From: Reyranella sp. CPCC 100927
Lineage (GTDB): Bacteria; Pseudomonadota; Alphaproteobacteria; Reyranellales; Reyranellaceae
Assembly: GCF_007859315.1 (NCBI RefSeq)
Contig: NZ_VOHA01000023.1
Location: forward strand, 1 to 64,000
Length of the DNA stretch: 64,000 bases
Direction of reading: 5' to 3'
Within the stretch, counting starts at the first letter, position 1. Each line of letters begins with the position of its first letter. The notes below the pieces were generated by a model. It searched no databases, had not been told where the DNA came from, and worked only from the letters and a program-made list of their open reading frames with translations. Shown here piece after piece: positions 36,601 to 45,513 of the stretch. Position numbers and translations under genes: made by a program.

Positions 36601-39600
36601 TGCGTCGAGCGGCAGCAACGCGGCCGGCATCTACACGTCAGCTGGCTTCGTCCCCGTGGGTGCGATCGCTGGCAGCGGCTTCACGGGCGCCTTCAATGGC
36701 ATGGACCACATGGTCGATGGGCTCACCATCAACCGGCCGTCGGCGTCGGGGCTCGGCCTGTTCGGTGCCGTCGGCTACGGCGGCAATGTCAGCAACATCG
36801 GCCTGACGAATGTGACCGTCGTCGGTGGGACTGCGACCGGCGGCATCGCCGGCGTCAACAACGGTGTCCTCAACAGGGCGTATGTGACCGGGACCGTCAC
36901 GGGCACCAATTCCGTCGGCGGTCTTGTCGGCATGAGCACCGGCGTCATCGTCTACTCGTACACCGACGCCGCGGTGCGTGGCACCAATGACACCGGTGGC
37001 CTGATCGGCTCGAACAACGGCGCCGTGCAGTACACCTATGCCATCGGTTCGGTCAACGGCAGCGGCGGCGCCTCGACCGGCGGTCTGGTCGGCCGCAACG
37101 CAACCGGATCCGGGGTGGTCGACCATTCCTATGCCAGCGGTGCCGTCACGGGGACCGCCGCCACCGGCGGCCTGGTCGGCACGAACGAGGCGACCGTCAT
37201 CAATTCGTTCTGGGACATGGGCACCACGGGCCAGAGCACATCGGCGGGCGGCACCGGCCTGACCACGGCGCAGGCGCGCGTGTCGTCGAGCTATGCCGGC
37301 TGGAACTTCCTGAGCGTGTGGTTCCAGGCCGACGGCAGCACGCGGCCAATCGGGCGCTGGGAAATGGCGGCGCCGGTGAACGGTGTCACCACCATCTCCA
37401 ACCTGCACCAGCTTCAGCTCATCGGCGGCCAGCTCGACGGCCGCTATGTCCTGGATCGCAACATCGACGCCACGCCGACATCAGGCGCCAATCCAGCCGG
37501 TATCTGGGACGCCTCGGGATTCAATCCGCTGGGCTCCGCCGTTGCCGTGGGGTTCAGCGGCACGTTCGACGGCCAGGGCCATGTCATCACGGGCCTCACC
37601 ATCAACCGGCCGACCACCAGTCAAGTTGGCCTGTTCGGCTATACGTCCGACGCCACGATCCGTCGCGTCGGCCTGGTCGGCGGCCAGGTGACCGGGCAGG
37701 ACTCGGTCGGCGCCCTGGTCGGGCGCGCCTACGGCAGTACGATCAGTGATACGTTCGCGTCGACAAAGGTCAGCGGCAACAACCGGGTCGGCGGCCTGCT
37801 GGGCGAGAACAACGGGACGTGGGGCGGCGGCGATGTGATGCGCAGCTTCGCCACGGGCGCCGTCACCGCAACCGGCCAAACCGTTGGCGGCTTTGTCGGT
37901 TGGAACAGCAACGCCACGATCAGCCAGAGCTATGCCACCGGCACGGTTACCAACACCAGCGGGACCGTGATCGGCGGCTTCGCTGGCTGGAACGCCGGCA
38001 CGATCCGCCAGGCCTACGCCACCGGCGCCGCTGCCGGCGGCACGACGGTCGGCGGTTTTGTCGGGCTCAATTCCGGTGCGCTCGACCAGGTGTATTCCAC
38101 GGGCGCCGTCACCGGGACCGGCGGCCTCGGCGGGTTGGTCGGCGCGCGCCAGCCCACCGGCACGGCCACCGCTTCCTACTGGAACACCGAGACCAGTGGA
38201 CGCACAGCGTCGCAGGGTGGTACCGGCCGGACATCAGCAGCGATGCAGACCCAGGCGGGATTCGCCGGGTTCGATTGGGCCGTGTGGTCGGCCCCGGACA
38301 CGACGTACCGGCCGGAGCTTTTCGGCGTCTCCGGCGTCGTCGGTGTGTCGGCCAACATGACGCGCTACTACGGCGATGCCAACCCGACCACACCAGGCTA
38401 TATCGGCGCCGGCTACTGGAACACCATCACATCCGGTGGCAGTCTTTCCACCACCGCAACCGCCACCAGCGGTGTCGGCCTCTACGGCATGACCGTCAGT
38501 GGCGTGGCCGGCACCTTCACCGCCACCGGCGGCGCTTCACGTATCGTCTATCTGGGCAGCAGCCTGTATGTCGCGCCGCGCCCGATCACGGTCACGGCAC
38601 GCGGACAGAGCCGCGCCTACGGCGATGGCAACCCGGCACTGATCTACGACATCATGTCAGGATCTTTGGTCAATGGCGACAGCCTGGCCGGTGCGCTGAC
38701 AACGACGGCGACCGGCACGTCGAACGTCGGCCTCTACGGCATCACGCAAGGAACGTTGTCGGCCTCGTCGAACTACGCCCTGACCTACGTCGGCGCGGAT
38801 CTCGAGGTCACGCGACGGGCAATCACCGTGGTGGCGGGCGCAAAGATGCGTGCGTACGGCGACGCGAACCCGGCGTTGACCTACGGCATCATGTCGGGAT
38901 CGCTGGTCAACGGCGATATGTTGTCCGGCGGATTGACGACATCGGCCGACGGTAGGTCCGGTGTCGGCGCCTACGCGATCACGCAAGGTACGCTGGCCGT
39001 CTCGTCGAACTACGCTCTGACGTATGTCGGTGCCGACCTGGTCGTTGCGCCGCGCCAGATCGAGGTGACGGCGGATGCCCAGAGCCGGCCCTACGGCAAC
39101 GCCAACCAGGTATTGACCTGGCGGATCACCGGCGGATCGCTGGTCAACGGCGATGCATTGCCCGGCGGGCTTGCGACGTCGGCCGACGGCAGGTCCGGCG
39201 TTGGCACCTACGCCATCACGCAGGGGTCTCTGGGGTCGGCGAACTATGACATCACCTATGTCGGCGCTGACCTGACGGTCACGCCGCGCGCCATCATCGT
39301 GACGGCGGATCAGCAGTCGAGGCTCTACGGCGACGCCAACCCGACCCTGACCTACACCGTTGCCCCGGGCGGGCTGGTCAATGGCGACACACTGTCCGGT
39401 GCGCTCACGACAGCGGCCGACAGCAGATCCGGCGCAGGCAGCTACGTCATCGCGCAAGGTTCCCTGGGATCGGCGGACTCCAACTACGCCATCACCTACT
39501 TTGCTGCCGCTCTGGCGGTCATGCCGCGCCCGATCGAGGTGACGGCGGATGCGCAGAGCCGCGCCTATGGCGATGCCAATCCGGCTCTGACCTGGCGCGT

Positions 39601-42577
39601 TACCAACGGATCGCTGGTCAATGGCGATACGCTGTCGGGTGGCTTGTCGACATCGGCCGACGCCAGGTCCGGTGTCGGCACGTACGCCATCACGCGGGGT
39701 ATACTGGACTCGCCGAACTACGCCATCACCTATATCGGCGCCGATCTGACCGTCACGCCGCGGCCGGTCACGATCACCGCGGATGCGCAGAGCCGGCACT
39801 ACGGCGATGCCAACCCGGCATTGACATATCGCGTAACGACGGGCGCGCTGGTCAATGGCGACACGTTGTCCGGCGGCCTTGCAACGTCGGCCGACATCAG
39901 GTCCGGCGTTGGCACCTATGCCATCACGCAGGGCTCCTTGGAGCAGGCGAACTACGCCATCACTTATGTCGGCGCCGATCTGACCGTCACGCCGCGGCCG
40001 ATGACGATCACGGCCGATGCGCAGAGCCGGATCTATGGCGATGCCAACCCTGTTCTGACCTACAGGATCACGTCGGGATCGCTGGTCAACGACGACACGC
40101 TGTCGGGTGCGGTGACCACCGATGCCCATAGTGGATCGAGCGTCGGCGCGTACGCCATCACGCGCGGCACCCTGGCCGCGTCGGCGAACTACGCGCTGAC
40201 CTATGTCGGCGCCAACCTCACGGTGACGTCGCGGTCGATCACGGTCACGGCCGATGCGCAGAGCCGCGTCTACGGCGATGCCAACCCGGGGCTGACCTAC
40301 AGGATCACGTCGGGGTCCCTGGCCAGCGGTGACACGCTCGATGGCCAGTTGGCGACAGCCGCGACGCCGACATCCGGCGTCGGACGCTACAGCATCGAAC
40401 GCGGCTCGTTGTCGTCCAACCCGAACTATGCCTTCACCTATGTCGGTGCCGACCTGACGGTGACGCAGCGGCCGATCACCGTCACGGCGGATGCCCAGAG
40501 CCGGGTCTATGGCGACGCCAACCCGGCATTGACCCACCGCGTCACCGAAGGATCGCTGGTCAACGGCGACACGCTGTCCGGTGATCTGGCGACAGCGGCC
40601 AACGGCACCGCCAATATCGGCGCCTACGCCATCACGCAGGGCACCCTGGCGATCTCGGCGAACTATGCGCTGACCTATGTCGGCGCTGATCTCGCCGTGA
40701 CACCGCGGCCGATCACCGTGACCGGCGATACCCTCAGCCGGGCCTATGGCGATGCCAATCCGGCGCTGACCTATGCGGTCACGTCGGGTTCACTGGTCAA
40801 CGGCGACAGCCTGACGGGCGCCCTGGCCACGACGGCCACCAGCACCTCCAGCGTCGGCGACTACGTCATCACGCAAGGCACGCTGGCGGCCTCGGCGAAC
40901 TACGCACTGACCTATTCCAAGGCGACGCTGTCGGTCACGCAGCGGCCGATCACCGTGACCGCTGATGCCCTCAGCCGCATCTACGGTGACGCCAATCCGG
41001 CCCTGACGTACCGCATCACCGCCGGTTCACTGGTCAACGGCGATGGTTTGTCGGGCGCCGTGACGACGGATGCCCATGCGACCTCCAGCGTCGGCGCCTA
41101 TGCCATCAGCCAGGGCACGTTGGCGGCCTCGTCGAACTATGCGTTGACCTATGCCGGTGCCGACCTCACCGTGACGTCGCGGGCGCTCACCATCACCGCC
41201 GATGCGCTGAGCCGCGTCTATGGCGATGCTAACCCGGCCTTGACCTACCGGATCACATCAGGGGCTCTGGTCAACGGCGACACCCTGGAAGGCCAGCTGG
41301 TGACGGGGGCTGGCGCGATGTCCAATGTCGGGCGCTACGGCATCGAGCGCGGCTCGCTGTCGCCCAACCCGAACTACGCGCTGACCTATGTCGGTGCCGA
41401 CCTGACGGTGACGCCGCGGCCGATCACCGTCACCGCCGGTACCAGCAGCCGCGTCTACGGCGACGGCAATCCGGCGCTGACCTGGGCCATCACATCCGGG
41501 AACCTGATGAACGAAGATCGCCTGACCGGTGGTCTCGCGACCGCGGCGACGGGCACGTCGGGCGTCGGCGTCTACGCCATCACGCAAGGCACGCTGGCGG
41601 CGTCGTCCAACTATGCGGTGAGCTATGTCGGCGCCGATCTGGCCATCACGCCGCGGCCGATCGCCGTGCGCGCTGACGCGCAAAGCCGGATCTACGGCAA
41701 TGCCAACCCAGTGCTGACCTATGCCGTGACTTCGGAGGGCGGGTTGGTCAATGGCGACACGCTGTCGGGTGCGCTCGGTACGACGGCCACCGCGACCTCT
41801 GATGTCGGCACCTACGTCATCAGCCAGGGCACCCTGGGCTCGCCCAACTATGCGCTCACGTTCACCGGCGCCGATCTCGCGGTCACGCCGCGATCGATCA
41901 CCGTGACGGCGCAGGCCGCCAGCCGGGTCTACGGCGATGCCACGGCGTTCACCTTCGCCACCAGCGATCGGGGCGCCGGCGCGGCGGTCGTTGGCGCGCT
42001 GTCGAGCGCGGCCTCGGTGACCAGCGGCATCGGCACCTATGCGATCGGTCAGGGCACGGTGAGCGACATCAACAATCCGAACTACCGGATCACGTATGTC
42101 GGTGCCGATCTTACCATCACCCCCCGGCCGATCACCGTAACGGCGGACTCCCGGAGCGTGACTGCCGGCCAGGCCCTGCCGCCACTGACCTATGGCGTCG
42201 GCGGCCGCGGTTTGGTCAACGGCGACACGCTGTCGGGCGATCTTGCCACCGACGCGACCACCGCCAGCGCACCCGGCGCCTACGCCATCGGCCAGGGTAC
42301 GCTCGCGGCATCCGCGAACTACCAGATGACGTTCGTGCCGGGGACATTGACCCTCGTGCCGGCCGCGGCCGGCACGGCCGAACTCGCCAGCATGATCGAC
42401 CGCACGATCCGGGCCATTAACGTGCAGTGGCGTCCCTTCAGTTCGGGGCTGAACGATGTCGCGGCGGCGCAATCGTCTGTCGGCAACGGCGTCCTGGTCG
42501 AGGATCCGCGCTTCAGCGGCCTCTTCTTCTGCCTCGGCGCCCCGGCGCTGTCGTCGTGCGGTTCAGCGCCGCGGTGA
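33686..42577 (+). CDS. Giant two-partner secretion exoprotein (TpsA) with GLUG-like and MBG repeat regions
   Basis: Secreted or surface protein of 2963 residues. A 52-residue basic extension precedes the signal core (about 53-74, AVAQT). The TPS/filamentous-haemagglutinin N-domain (about 75-205) has NWQSFSVGAGSSVTIVQPSA and the NPNGITITG motif that the TpsB POTRA domains read. A beta-helix region follows. About 645-1540 holds GLUG-like segments in three long modules. About 1560-2890 holds about 17 MBG-type units of about 79 residues, each with a YGDANPALTY and a NGDTLSG motif. The C-terminus carries C2949 and C2958. No autotransporter barrel or sortase-like signal is seen. The role is probably adhesion or biofilm formation, possibly contact-dependent; no toxin domain is visible at the C-terminus. 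The first codons lie on a palindromic element (33711-33830). Confidence 0.9.
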   Translation: MKRVASCRSERSGGLVERARRGNRGRWLRGAIDVSAPSQRSTGPLLRSGRRSVALKAILLASTALMGVAPAVAQTLPTGGAVAAGRVSIGTPSPGQMTINQSTSSAIVNWQSFSVGAGSSVTIVQPSASSALLNRVNGNTPSTIAGSINANGQVYLVNPNGITITGSGTVNAAGFVASTLGISDDDFTSGRRSFAGKGASAAVVNHGTISIGRGGYAALIGGSVDNAGTISVPLGRVGLGSGEQARLDLSGDGFLQVAVPTKANGQGALVSHSGRISADGGRIEIRAAAAREAVRQAVNLSGVVEARTVSGRSGEIVLGGSDGQVNISGRLDVSAPSQAEAPPPPPVKVTPARLAAATPASRAGAVTVTARAIDLKAATIDASGVHGGGTVRIGGDVQGTGTLQRAEVTRVDAATTIRADAISVGDGGRVIIWSDADTRFEGNISARGGQAGGNGGFAEVSGKAHLTYVGVTDLTAAHGQFGTLLLDPYNVTISNGANSNQVGFTAVGNDSVINVTTLQTALATANVMVTTGASGSQAGNITVADALTWSGGSTLTLQAAGAITLNAGITATSGGLALSAGGAITTGAGGSIDVGAFTLQNGNWTQVSGTLPAFNATDFRLAGGTFLRALGGDGSTGAPYAIADVYGLQGMDGYRASSVVLANDIDATGTARWNWDGTRYQGFNPIGGVASPFRGRFDGSGNTIANLAINRPSQDYVGLFGAASAAVITDVGLIGGTIAGASRTGTLVGMARDGTSISRVYATGTVSGLSYVGGLVGTLWINSTLTQAYVTGAVSGDFVVGGLAGRVSVGASISQGYVTGAVSGRQNIGGVVGDINEGVSLSQVYASGRVTGTFAAGGIAGYYDRTLPTSGTITASYWDTQTTGQANAIGQLIGALPPAVGLTTAQARTLSSYAGFDFTNTWFQTADMRPIGRWEAARPVNGVIAISTLNQLQLMAANPGASYALDRDIDARASSGSNAAGIYTSAGFVPVGAIAGSGFTGAFNGMDHMVDGLTINRPSASGLGLFGAVGYGGNVSNIGLTNVTVVGGTATGGIAGVNNGVLNRAYVTGTVTGTNSVGGLVGMSTGVIVYSYTDAAVRGTNDTGGLIGSNNGAVQYTYAIGSVNGSGGASTGGLVGRNATGSGVVDHSYASGAVTGTAATGGLVGTNEATVINSFWDMGTTGQSTSAGGTGLTTAQARVSSSYAGWNFLSVWFQADGSTRPIGRWEMAAPVNGVTTISNLHQLQLIGGQLDGRYVLDRNIDATPTSGANPAGIWDASGFNPLGSAVAVGFSGTFDGQGHVITGLTINRPTTSQVGLFGYTSDATIRRVGLVGGQVTGQDSVGALVGRAYGSTISDTFASTKVSGNNRVGGLLGENNGTWGGGDVMRSFATGAVTATGQTVGGFVGWNSNATISQSYATGTVTNTSGTVIGGFAGWNAGTIRQAYATGAAAGGTTVGGFVGLNSGALDQVYSTGAVTGTGGLGGLVGARQPTGTATASYWNTETSGRTASQGGTGRTSAAMQTQAGFAGFDWAVWSAPDTTYRPELFGVSGVVGVSANMTRYYGDANPTTPGYIGAGYWNTITSGGSLSTTATATSGVGLYGMTVSGVAGTFTATGGASRIVYLGSSLYVAPRPITVTARGQSRAYGDGNPALIYDIMSGSLVNGDSLAGALTTTATGTSNVGLYGITQGTLSASSNYALTYVGADLEVTRRAITVVAGAKMRAYGDANPALTYGIMSGSLVNGDMLSGGLTTSADGRSGVGAYAITQGTLAVSSNYALTYVGADLVVAPRQIEVTADAQSRPYGNANQVLTWRITGGSLVNGDALPGGLATSADGRSGVGTYAITQGSLGSANYDITYVGADLTVTPRAIIVTADQQSRLYGDANPTLTYTVAPGGLVNGDTLSGALTTAADSRSGAGSYVIAQGSLGSADSNYAITYFAAALAVMPRPIEVTADAQSRAYGDANPALTWRVTNGSLVNGDTLSGGLSTSADARSGVGTYAITRGILDSPNYAITYIGADLTVTPRPVTITADAQSRHYGDANPALTYRVTTGALVNGDTLSGGLATSADIRSGVGTYAITQGSLEQANYAITYVGADLTVTPRPMTITADAQSRIYGDANPVLTYRITSGSLVNDDTLSGAVTTDAHSGSSVGAYAITRGTLAASANYALTYVGANLTVTSRSITVTADAQSRVYGDANPGLTYRITSGSLASGDTLDGQLATAATPTSGVGRYSIERGSLSSNPNYAFTYVGADLTVTQRPITVTADAQSRVYGDANPALTHRVTEGSLVNGDTLSGDLATAANGTANIGAYAITQGTLAISANYALTYVGADLAVTPRPITVTGDTLSRAYGDANPALTYAVTSGSLVNGDSLTGALATTATSTSSVGDYVITQGTLAASANYALTYSKATLSVTQRPITVTADALSRIYGDANPALTYRITAGSLVNGDGLSGAVTTDAHATSSVGAYAISQGTLAASSNYALTYAGADLTVTSRALTITADALSRVYGDANPALTYRITSGALVNGDTLEGQLVTGAGAMSNVGRYGIERGSLSPNPNYALTYVGADLTVTPRPITVTAGTSSRVYGDGNPALTWAITSGNLMNEDRLTGGLATAATGTSGVGVYAITQGTLAASSNYAVSYVGADLAITPRPIAVRADAQSRIYGNANPVLTYAVTSEGGLVNGDTLSGALGTTATATSDVGTYVISQGTLGSPNYALTFTGADLAVTPRSITVTAQAASRVYGDATAFTFATSDRGAGAAVVGALSSAASVTSGIGTYAIGQGTVSDINNPNYRITYVGADLTITPRPITVTADSRSVTAGQALPPLTYGVGGRGLVNGDTLSGDLATDATTASAPGAYAIGQGTLAASANYQMTFVPGTLTLVPAAAGTAELASMIDRTIRAINVQWRPFSSGLNDVAAAQSSVGNGVLVEDPRFSGLFFCLGAPALSSCGSAPR
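33711..33830. repeat. Imperfect long inverted repeat inside the 5' end of tpsA
   Basis: Arms at 33711-33739 and 33802-33830 are 29 bases each and complementary at 25 positions, around a 62-base loop. Both arms share the core CCGAGCGCAGC with the intergenic repeat at 52551-52630. The coding frame of tpsA runs straight through it (residues about 9-49). It looks like a dispersed REP-type element that has been captured by the reading frame; the family link is inference. Confidence 0.65.
38350..42360 (+). repeat. Tandem MBG-domain coding repeat array, about 237-bp unit
   Basis: The Tyr codon of the YGD/YGN motif recurs at 38618, 38855, 39092, 39326, 39566, 39800, 40034, 40271, 40508, 40745, 40982, 41219, 41456, 41693 and 41930. 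Spacing is 237 bases with occasional 3-base changes. A looser first unit is at 38369 and a degenerate last one lies near 42170. Units keep frame, and many synonymous differences separate neighbours, so this is an old array under selection and not a recent duplication. Confidence 0.9.
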
Positions 42578-42586
42578 TGCCTTTCT

Positions 42587-42614
42587 CCCTCCCCCAGCTG
42601 ACGTTGGGGGAGGG
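42587..42614. terminator. Strong hairpin between convergent tpsA and araC
   Basis: CCCTCCCCCA at 42587-42596 pairs perfectly with TGGGGGAGGG at 42605-42614 around an 8-base loop. It lies 10 bases after the tpsA stop and 3 bases before the araC stop. There is no clear T-tract on the plus side (ACTTAAAG), so it could be a bidirectional terminator-like stem or a short dispersed palindrome. Confidence 0.55.
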
Positions 42615-42616
42615 AC

Positions 42617-43573
42617 TTAAAGCGAGGCGCGGTAGTCGCTGGGGGTCATGCCGTGCTGGTTGCGGAAGGCCCGGTAGAACGCCGACAGGCTGTTGAAGCC
42701 GCAAGCAAAGGCGATGTCCGTCACGGACAGCGGCGAGGACGTACCCAGCAGGCGCCGCGCCTCGGCCAGGCGCTGGCTCATGACCGTGCCGGAGAACGTC
42801 GTGCCGGTCGGCTCGAACAGCAGGTGGAGTTGTCGTGGCGAGACGCCCAACGCCTGGGCGATCAGCCCGGGGGACAGGTCGGCGCGGTGCAGGTGGGTCG
42901 CGATCAGGGCGTGCGCCTTCTGAAGCAGGCCGGCACGGACCGCGTCGCGACTGGTCTTCTCGGCCGGTACCGCCAGGCCCTGTGCCAGCAGGGCCAGCTG
43001 AGCCAGGGCCTGGACGGCGGCTCCTGCAACCGGCTCGGACAGCAGCGGGGCCTGCGCGGCAAACGCATCGAAGTACGAGGCGAGCAGTGCCGAAGGGCCC
43101 GGTTCGATCGGGATCGGCCGCCACAACAGGTCGAAATGCGACGGCCGCGAGGGCTGATAGCGGGCGAAGGGGATCCTCAGCAGGCAATGGCGAAAGCTCG
43201 GCTGGGATGCCGGGGTGCCGGCATAGGGCCGGTCGGAGTGGCCGATGACCAAGGTACCAGCCGGGATCGAGTTTTCGGCACCGCGGCTCACCATCATGCC
43301 GCCGCCCTCGATCTGGCGGGCGATGCACAGCGAATCGGCGGGGCGGTCGGCGATGTTGGCTTCCGTGCGGGCCACCCGATAGGAGGAGGCCTGGATGTCG
43401 ACCAACGTCGCGCCACCCAGGGACCGGGCCGTGAAGCTGCCCTGGAACGCCCCCTGCTGGTCCTTGTCCATGTCGATGGTGACACCCAGGACCTTCCCGC
43501 GCTCTTCGCGCCAATAGGCGAAGCGGTCGCGGGCCGGCAGGGTCGCGGTTGAAAATGTCTGGACTGGCTCCAT
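42617..43573 (-). CDS. AraC-family transcriptional regulator
   Basis: Protein of 318 residues from the ATG at 43573 (MEPVQTFSTATLPARDRFAY). The N-terminal ligand part resembles the AraC-binding-like domain with RDRFAYWREERGKVLG. The C-terminal double helix-turn-helix (about 215-318) has LSPGLIAQALGVSPRQLHLL, followed by VTDIAFACGFNSLSAFYRAF and the end motif GMTPSDYR. Its start overlaps the stop of the dehydrogenase gene (TAATG), so it is the last gene of that unit. It may regulate the same unit or act elsewhere. Confidence 0.88.
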   Translation of the reverse strand: MEPVQTFSTATLPARDRFAYWREERGKVLGVTIDMDKDQQGAFQGSFTARSLGGATLVDIQASSYRVARTEANIADRPADSLCIARQIEGGGMMVSRGAENSIPAGTLVIGHSDRPYAGTPASQPSFRHCLLRIPFARYQPSRPSHFDLLWRPIPIEPGPSALLASYFDAFAAQAPLLSEPVAGAAVQALAQLALLAQGLAVPAEKTSRDAVRAGLLQKAHALIATHLHRADLSPGLIAQALGVSPRQLHLLFEPTGTTFSGTVMSQRLAEARRLLGTSSPLSVTDIAFACGFNSLSAFYRAFRNQHGMTPSDYRASL

Positions 43574-44667
43574 TACACACCCGAGAGGGCACAGACCTCC
43601 GCTTCGCTGAGGCCCACCAGCCGGGCAGTATCGCACAATTGGGCCCAGGTCGTCTCGTCGATGGCGATCCCCTTGGCCAGGCGGTCGGCGCGGCGCATCC
43701 GTTCGGGCTCGCCGGGCACCAGAACGGCCTCAACGCCGGGTTGTGGCCGCGACGACTTCACCCAGGCGACGAAATCCTGCGTGTCCTGCTGCCAGACCGA
43801 GTCGCCGCCCAGCTTCGCCGGGTCGATCAGGATCGACAGCATGTTGTTCACGATGTCGCCGGTATCGTGCTTGATCGTCTTGGGCGAATGCGTCAAGCCG
43901 CCGGTCAGGGCGCCCGCGAGGATGTCGCAGATCACGGCCAGCCCGCCGCCCTTGTGCAGGCCGAACGGCAGGATCGCCCCGAACGGGCCGTTGCCCCACA
44001 TCACGCCGGGATCGGTGCTGGGCTTGCCGTCATGATCGATCAGCAGGCCGGGCTCCATCTGGTCGCGCTTGTTGTAGGCGACGCGGACCTTGCCCATGGC
44101 CACCTGGCTGGTGGCGAAATCGAGCACGATGTGCTCGCCGTTGGCGCCGGGAATGGTGCAGCAATAGGGGTTGGTGGTGAACCGCGCCTCGGCGCCGGCG
44201 AACGGCGCCACCAGCGACTTGTGCCCATGCACGTTGACGTAGTGGGTTGAGATCAGGCCGGCATCGGCGCACTGCTCGCCCCAGGCGCCGATGCGGCCGA
44301 TATGGTGGCAGTTGCGCAGGCCCACGACGCAGACGCCGTGTTCCTTGGCACGGTCGATGCCGAACTGCATGGCCTCGCGCGCCACCACCTGGCCGTAACC
44401 CTTGCCGCCGTCGACGGTGATCAACGGGCCGTTGTCGACCACGATCTCGGCGTGCCAGTTGCGCTTGCAGCTGCCGGCGCGGGTGTTCTCGATGTAGCGC
44501 GGGACCATGCCGACGCCATGGCTGTCGTGACCGAACAGATTGGCCTGCACGAGGTTCTCGGCCACCAGCGCCGCCTCGGCCGGATCGCTGCCGTCCTTCT
44601 CGCAGATCGCCGTGACGAAATCCGTCAGCCGGTCGGCCCTGACGATCACCTCACCGACATTGGCCAT
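43573..44667 (-). CDS. LDH2/malate-type NAD(P)-dependent 2-hydroxyacid dehydrogenase
   Basis: Oxidoreductase of the LDH2/MDG2 family (malate, L-lactate, ureidoglycolate or sulfolactate types), 364 residues. Family motifs include NLFGHDSHGVGMVPRYIENT with the catalytic His, GLRNCHHIGRIGAWGEQCAD, and DFATSQVAMGKV. The start at 44667 has GAGGA upstream; an in-frame codon at 44727 lacks a site. It follows an enoyl-CoA hydratase gene by 44 bases on the same strand. Substrate not decided by the sequence. Confidence 0.88.
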   Translation of the reverse strand: MANVGEVIVRADRLTDFVTAICEKDGSDPAEAALVAENLVQANLFGHDSHGVGMVPRYIENTRAGSCKRNWHAEIVVDNGPLITVDGGKGYGQVVAREAMQFGIDRAKEHGVCVVGLRNCHHIGRIGAWGEQCADAGLISTHYVNVHGHKSLVAPFAGAEARFTTNPYCCTIPGANGEHIVLDFATSQVAMGKVRVAYNKRDQMEPGLLIDHDGKPSTDPGVMWGNGPFGAILPFGLHKGGGLAVICDILAGALTGGLTHSPKTIKHDTGDIVNNMLSILIDPAKLGGDSVWQQDTQDFVAWVKSSRPQPGVEAVLVPGEPERMRRADRLAKGIAIDETTWAQLCDTARLVGLSEAEVCALSGV

Positions 44668-44711
44668 CGTGCATATCCTCCATGACGAGCGGTCGAACGA
44701 TCGTTGCGATG

Positions 44712-45509
44712 TTAGCCTGGATACCACGCAGGCTTGCGCTTTTCCTTGAAGCTGGCCAGGCCTTCGGTGGCTTCGGGCGAGCGGCGCTTGGCGGCGTGCT
44801 GGCGCACCAGGCCATCGTAGGCGACGTCACCGACGTCGAGGCCGGCATAGGCACGCGCCACCGCCTTGGTCTGTGCGTTGGCCTCGGCGGCGTTCATCAG
44901 CAGCATGTCGATGAAGGTCTCTGCCGTCTTGTCGAGATCGGCAGTGGCGCACACCTCATGCACCAGCCCCAAGCGCTGCGCCTGGGTGGCGCCGAAGCGT
45001 TCGCAGGTGAGCGCGTAGCGGCGCACTTGGCGAACGCCGATGGCGGCGTTGAGCTGCGGTACGATGATGCCGGCCATCAGGCCCCAGCGCGTCTCGGTGA
45101 TGGAGAATTGCGCGTCCTCGGTGGCGATCACCAGGTCGCAGGCCGCGATCATGCCGGTACCGCCGCCGAAGCAGCCGCCATGCACCAGGGCGATCGTCGG
45201 CACCGGGCTGGCGTCCAGGCGCCGGATCGCCTCGGCGGTTTCGCGCGACACGGCCACGTTCTCGGCGTCCCCCTGGGCGGCCACGCTCTGGATCCAGGCC
45301 AGGTCGGCGCCGGCCTGGAAATGCTTGCCGTTGCCGCGCAGCACCACGACGCGCAGGCCGGTGTGCTGTTGCAGCGCGTCCATGGCCGCGTGCAGGCCCG
45401 CGATCATGGCGCCGTCATAGGCGTTGTTCACGTGCGGTCGGTTCAGCACCACGCTCGCCACGCCGCGCGCATCGACAGACCACAGGACGGGCTTCTCGCC
45501 ACTCATCAT
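44712..45509 (-). CDS. Enoyl-CoA hydratase/isomerase family protein
   Basis: Crotonase-fold enzyme of 265 residues. The oxyanion-hole segments are VLRGNGKHFQAGADLAWIQS and LVHGGCFGGGTGMIAACDL. A candidate acid is in FSITETRWGLMAG. The GADL-W-IQS pattern is typical of methylglutaconyl-CoA hydratase-like members. The reaction is probably hydration of an unsaturated acyl-CoA. It lies 4 bases after the DUF2272 gene and just before the LDH2 gene, suggesting one transcript. GAGGAA precedes two adjacent ATGs; the second may be the true start. Confidence 0.85.
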   Translation of the reverse strand: MMSGEKPVLWSVDARGVASVVLNRPHVNNAYDGAMIAGLHAAMDALQQHTGLRVVVLRGNGKHFQAGADLAWIQSVAAQGDAENVAVSRETAEAIRRLDASPVPTIALVHGGCFGGGTGMIAACDLVIATEDAQFSITETRWGLMAGIIVPQLNAAIGVRQVRRYALTCERFGATQAQRLGLVHEVCATADLDKTAETFIDMLLMNAAEANAQTKAVARAYAGLDVGDVAYDGLVRQHAAKRRSPEATEGLASFKEKRKPAWYPG

Positions 45510-45513
45510 TTCC

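Noticed and set aside
38657-40537. 626-codon minus-strand frame opposite the MBG array
   Set aside because: It mirrors the 237-bp tandem repeat and has the same period; coding evidence is all on the plus strand.
38350-42360. Regular spaced repeats that could be mistaken for a CRISPR-like array
   Set aside because: The unit is about 237 bases, in frame, with no short direct repeats and unique spacers; it is a protein repeat.
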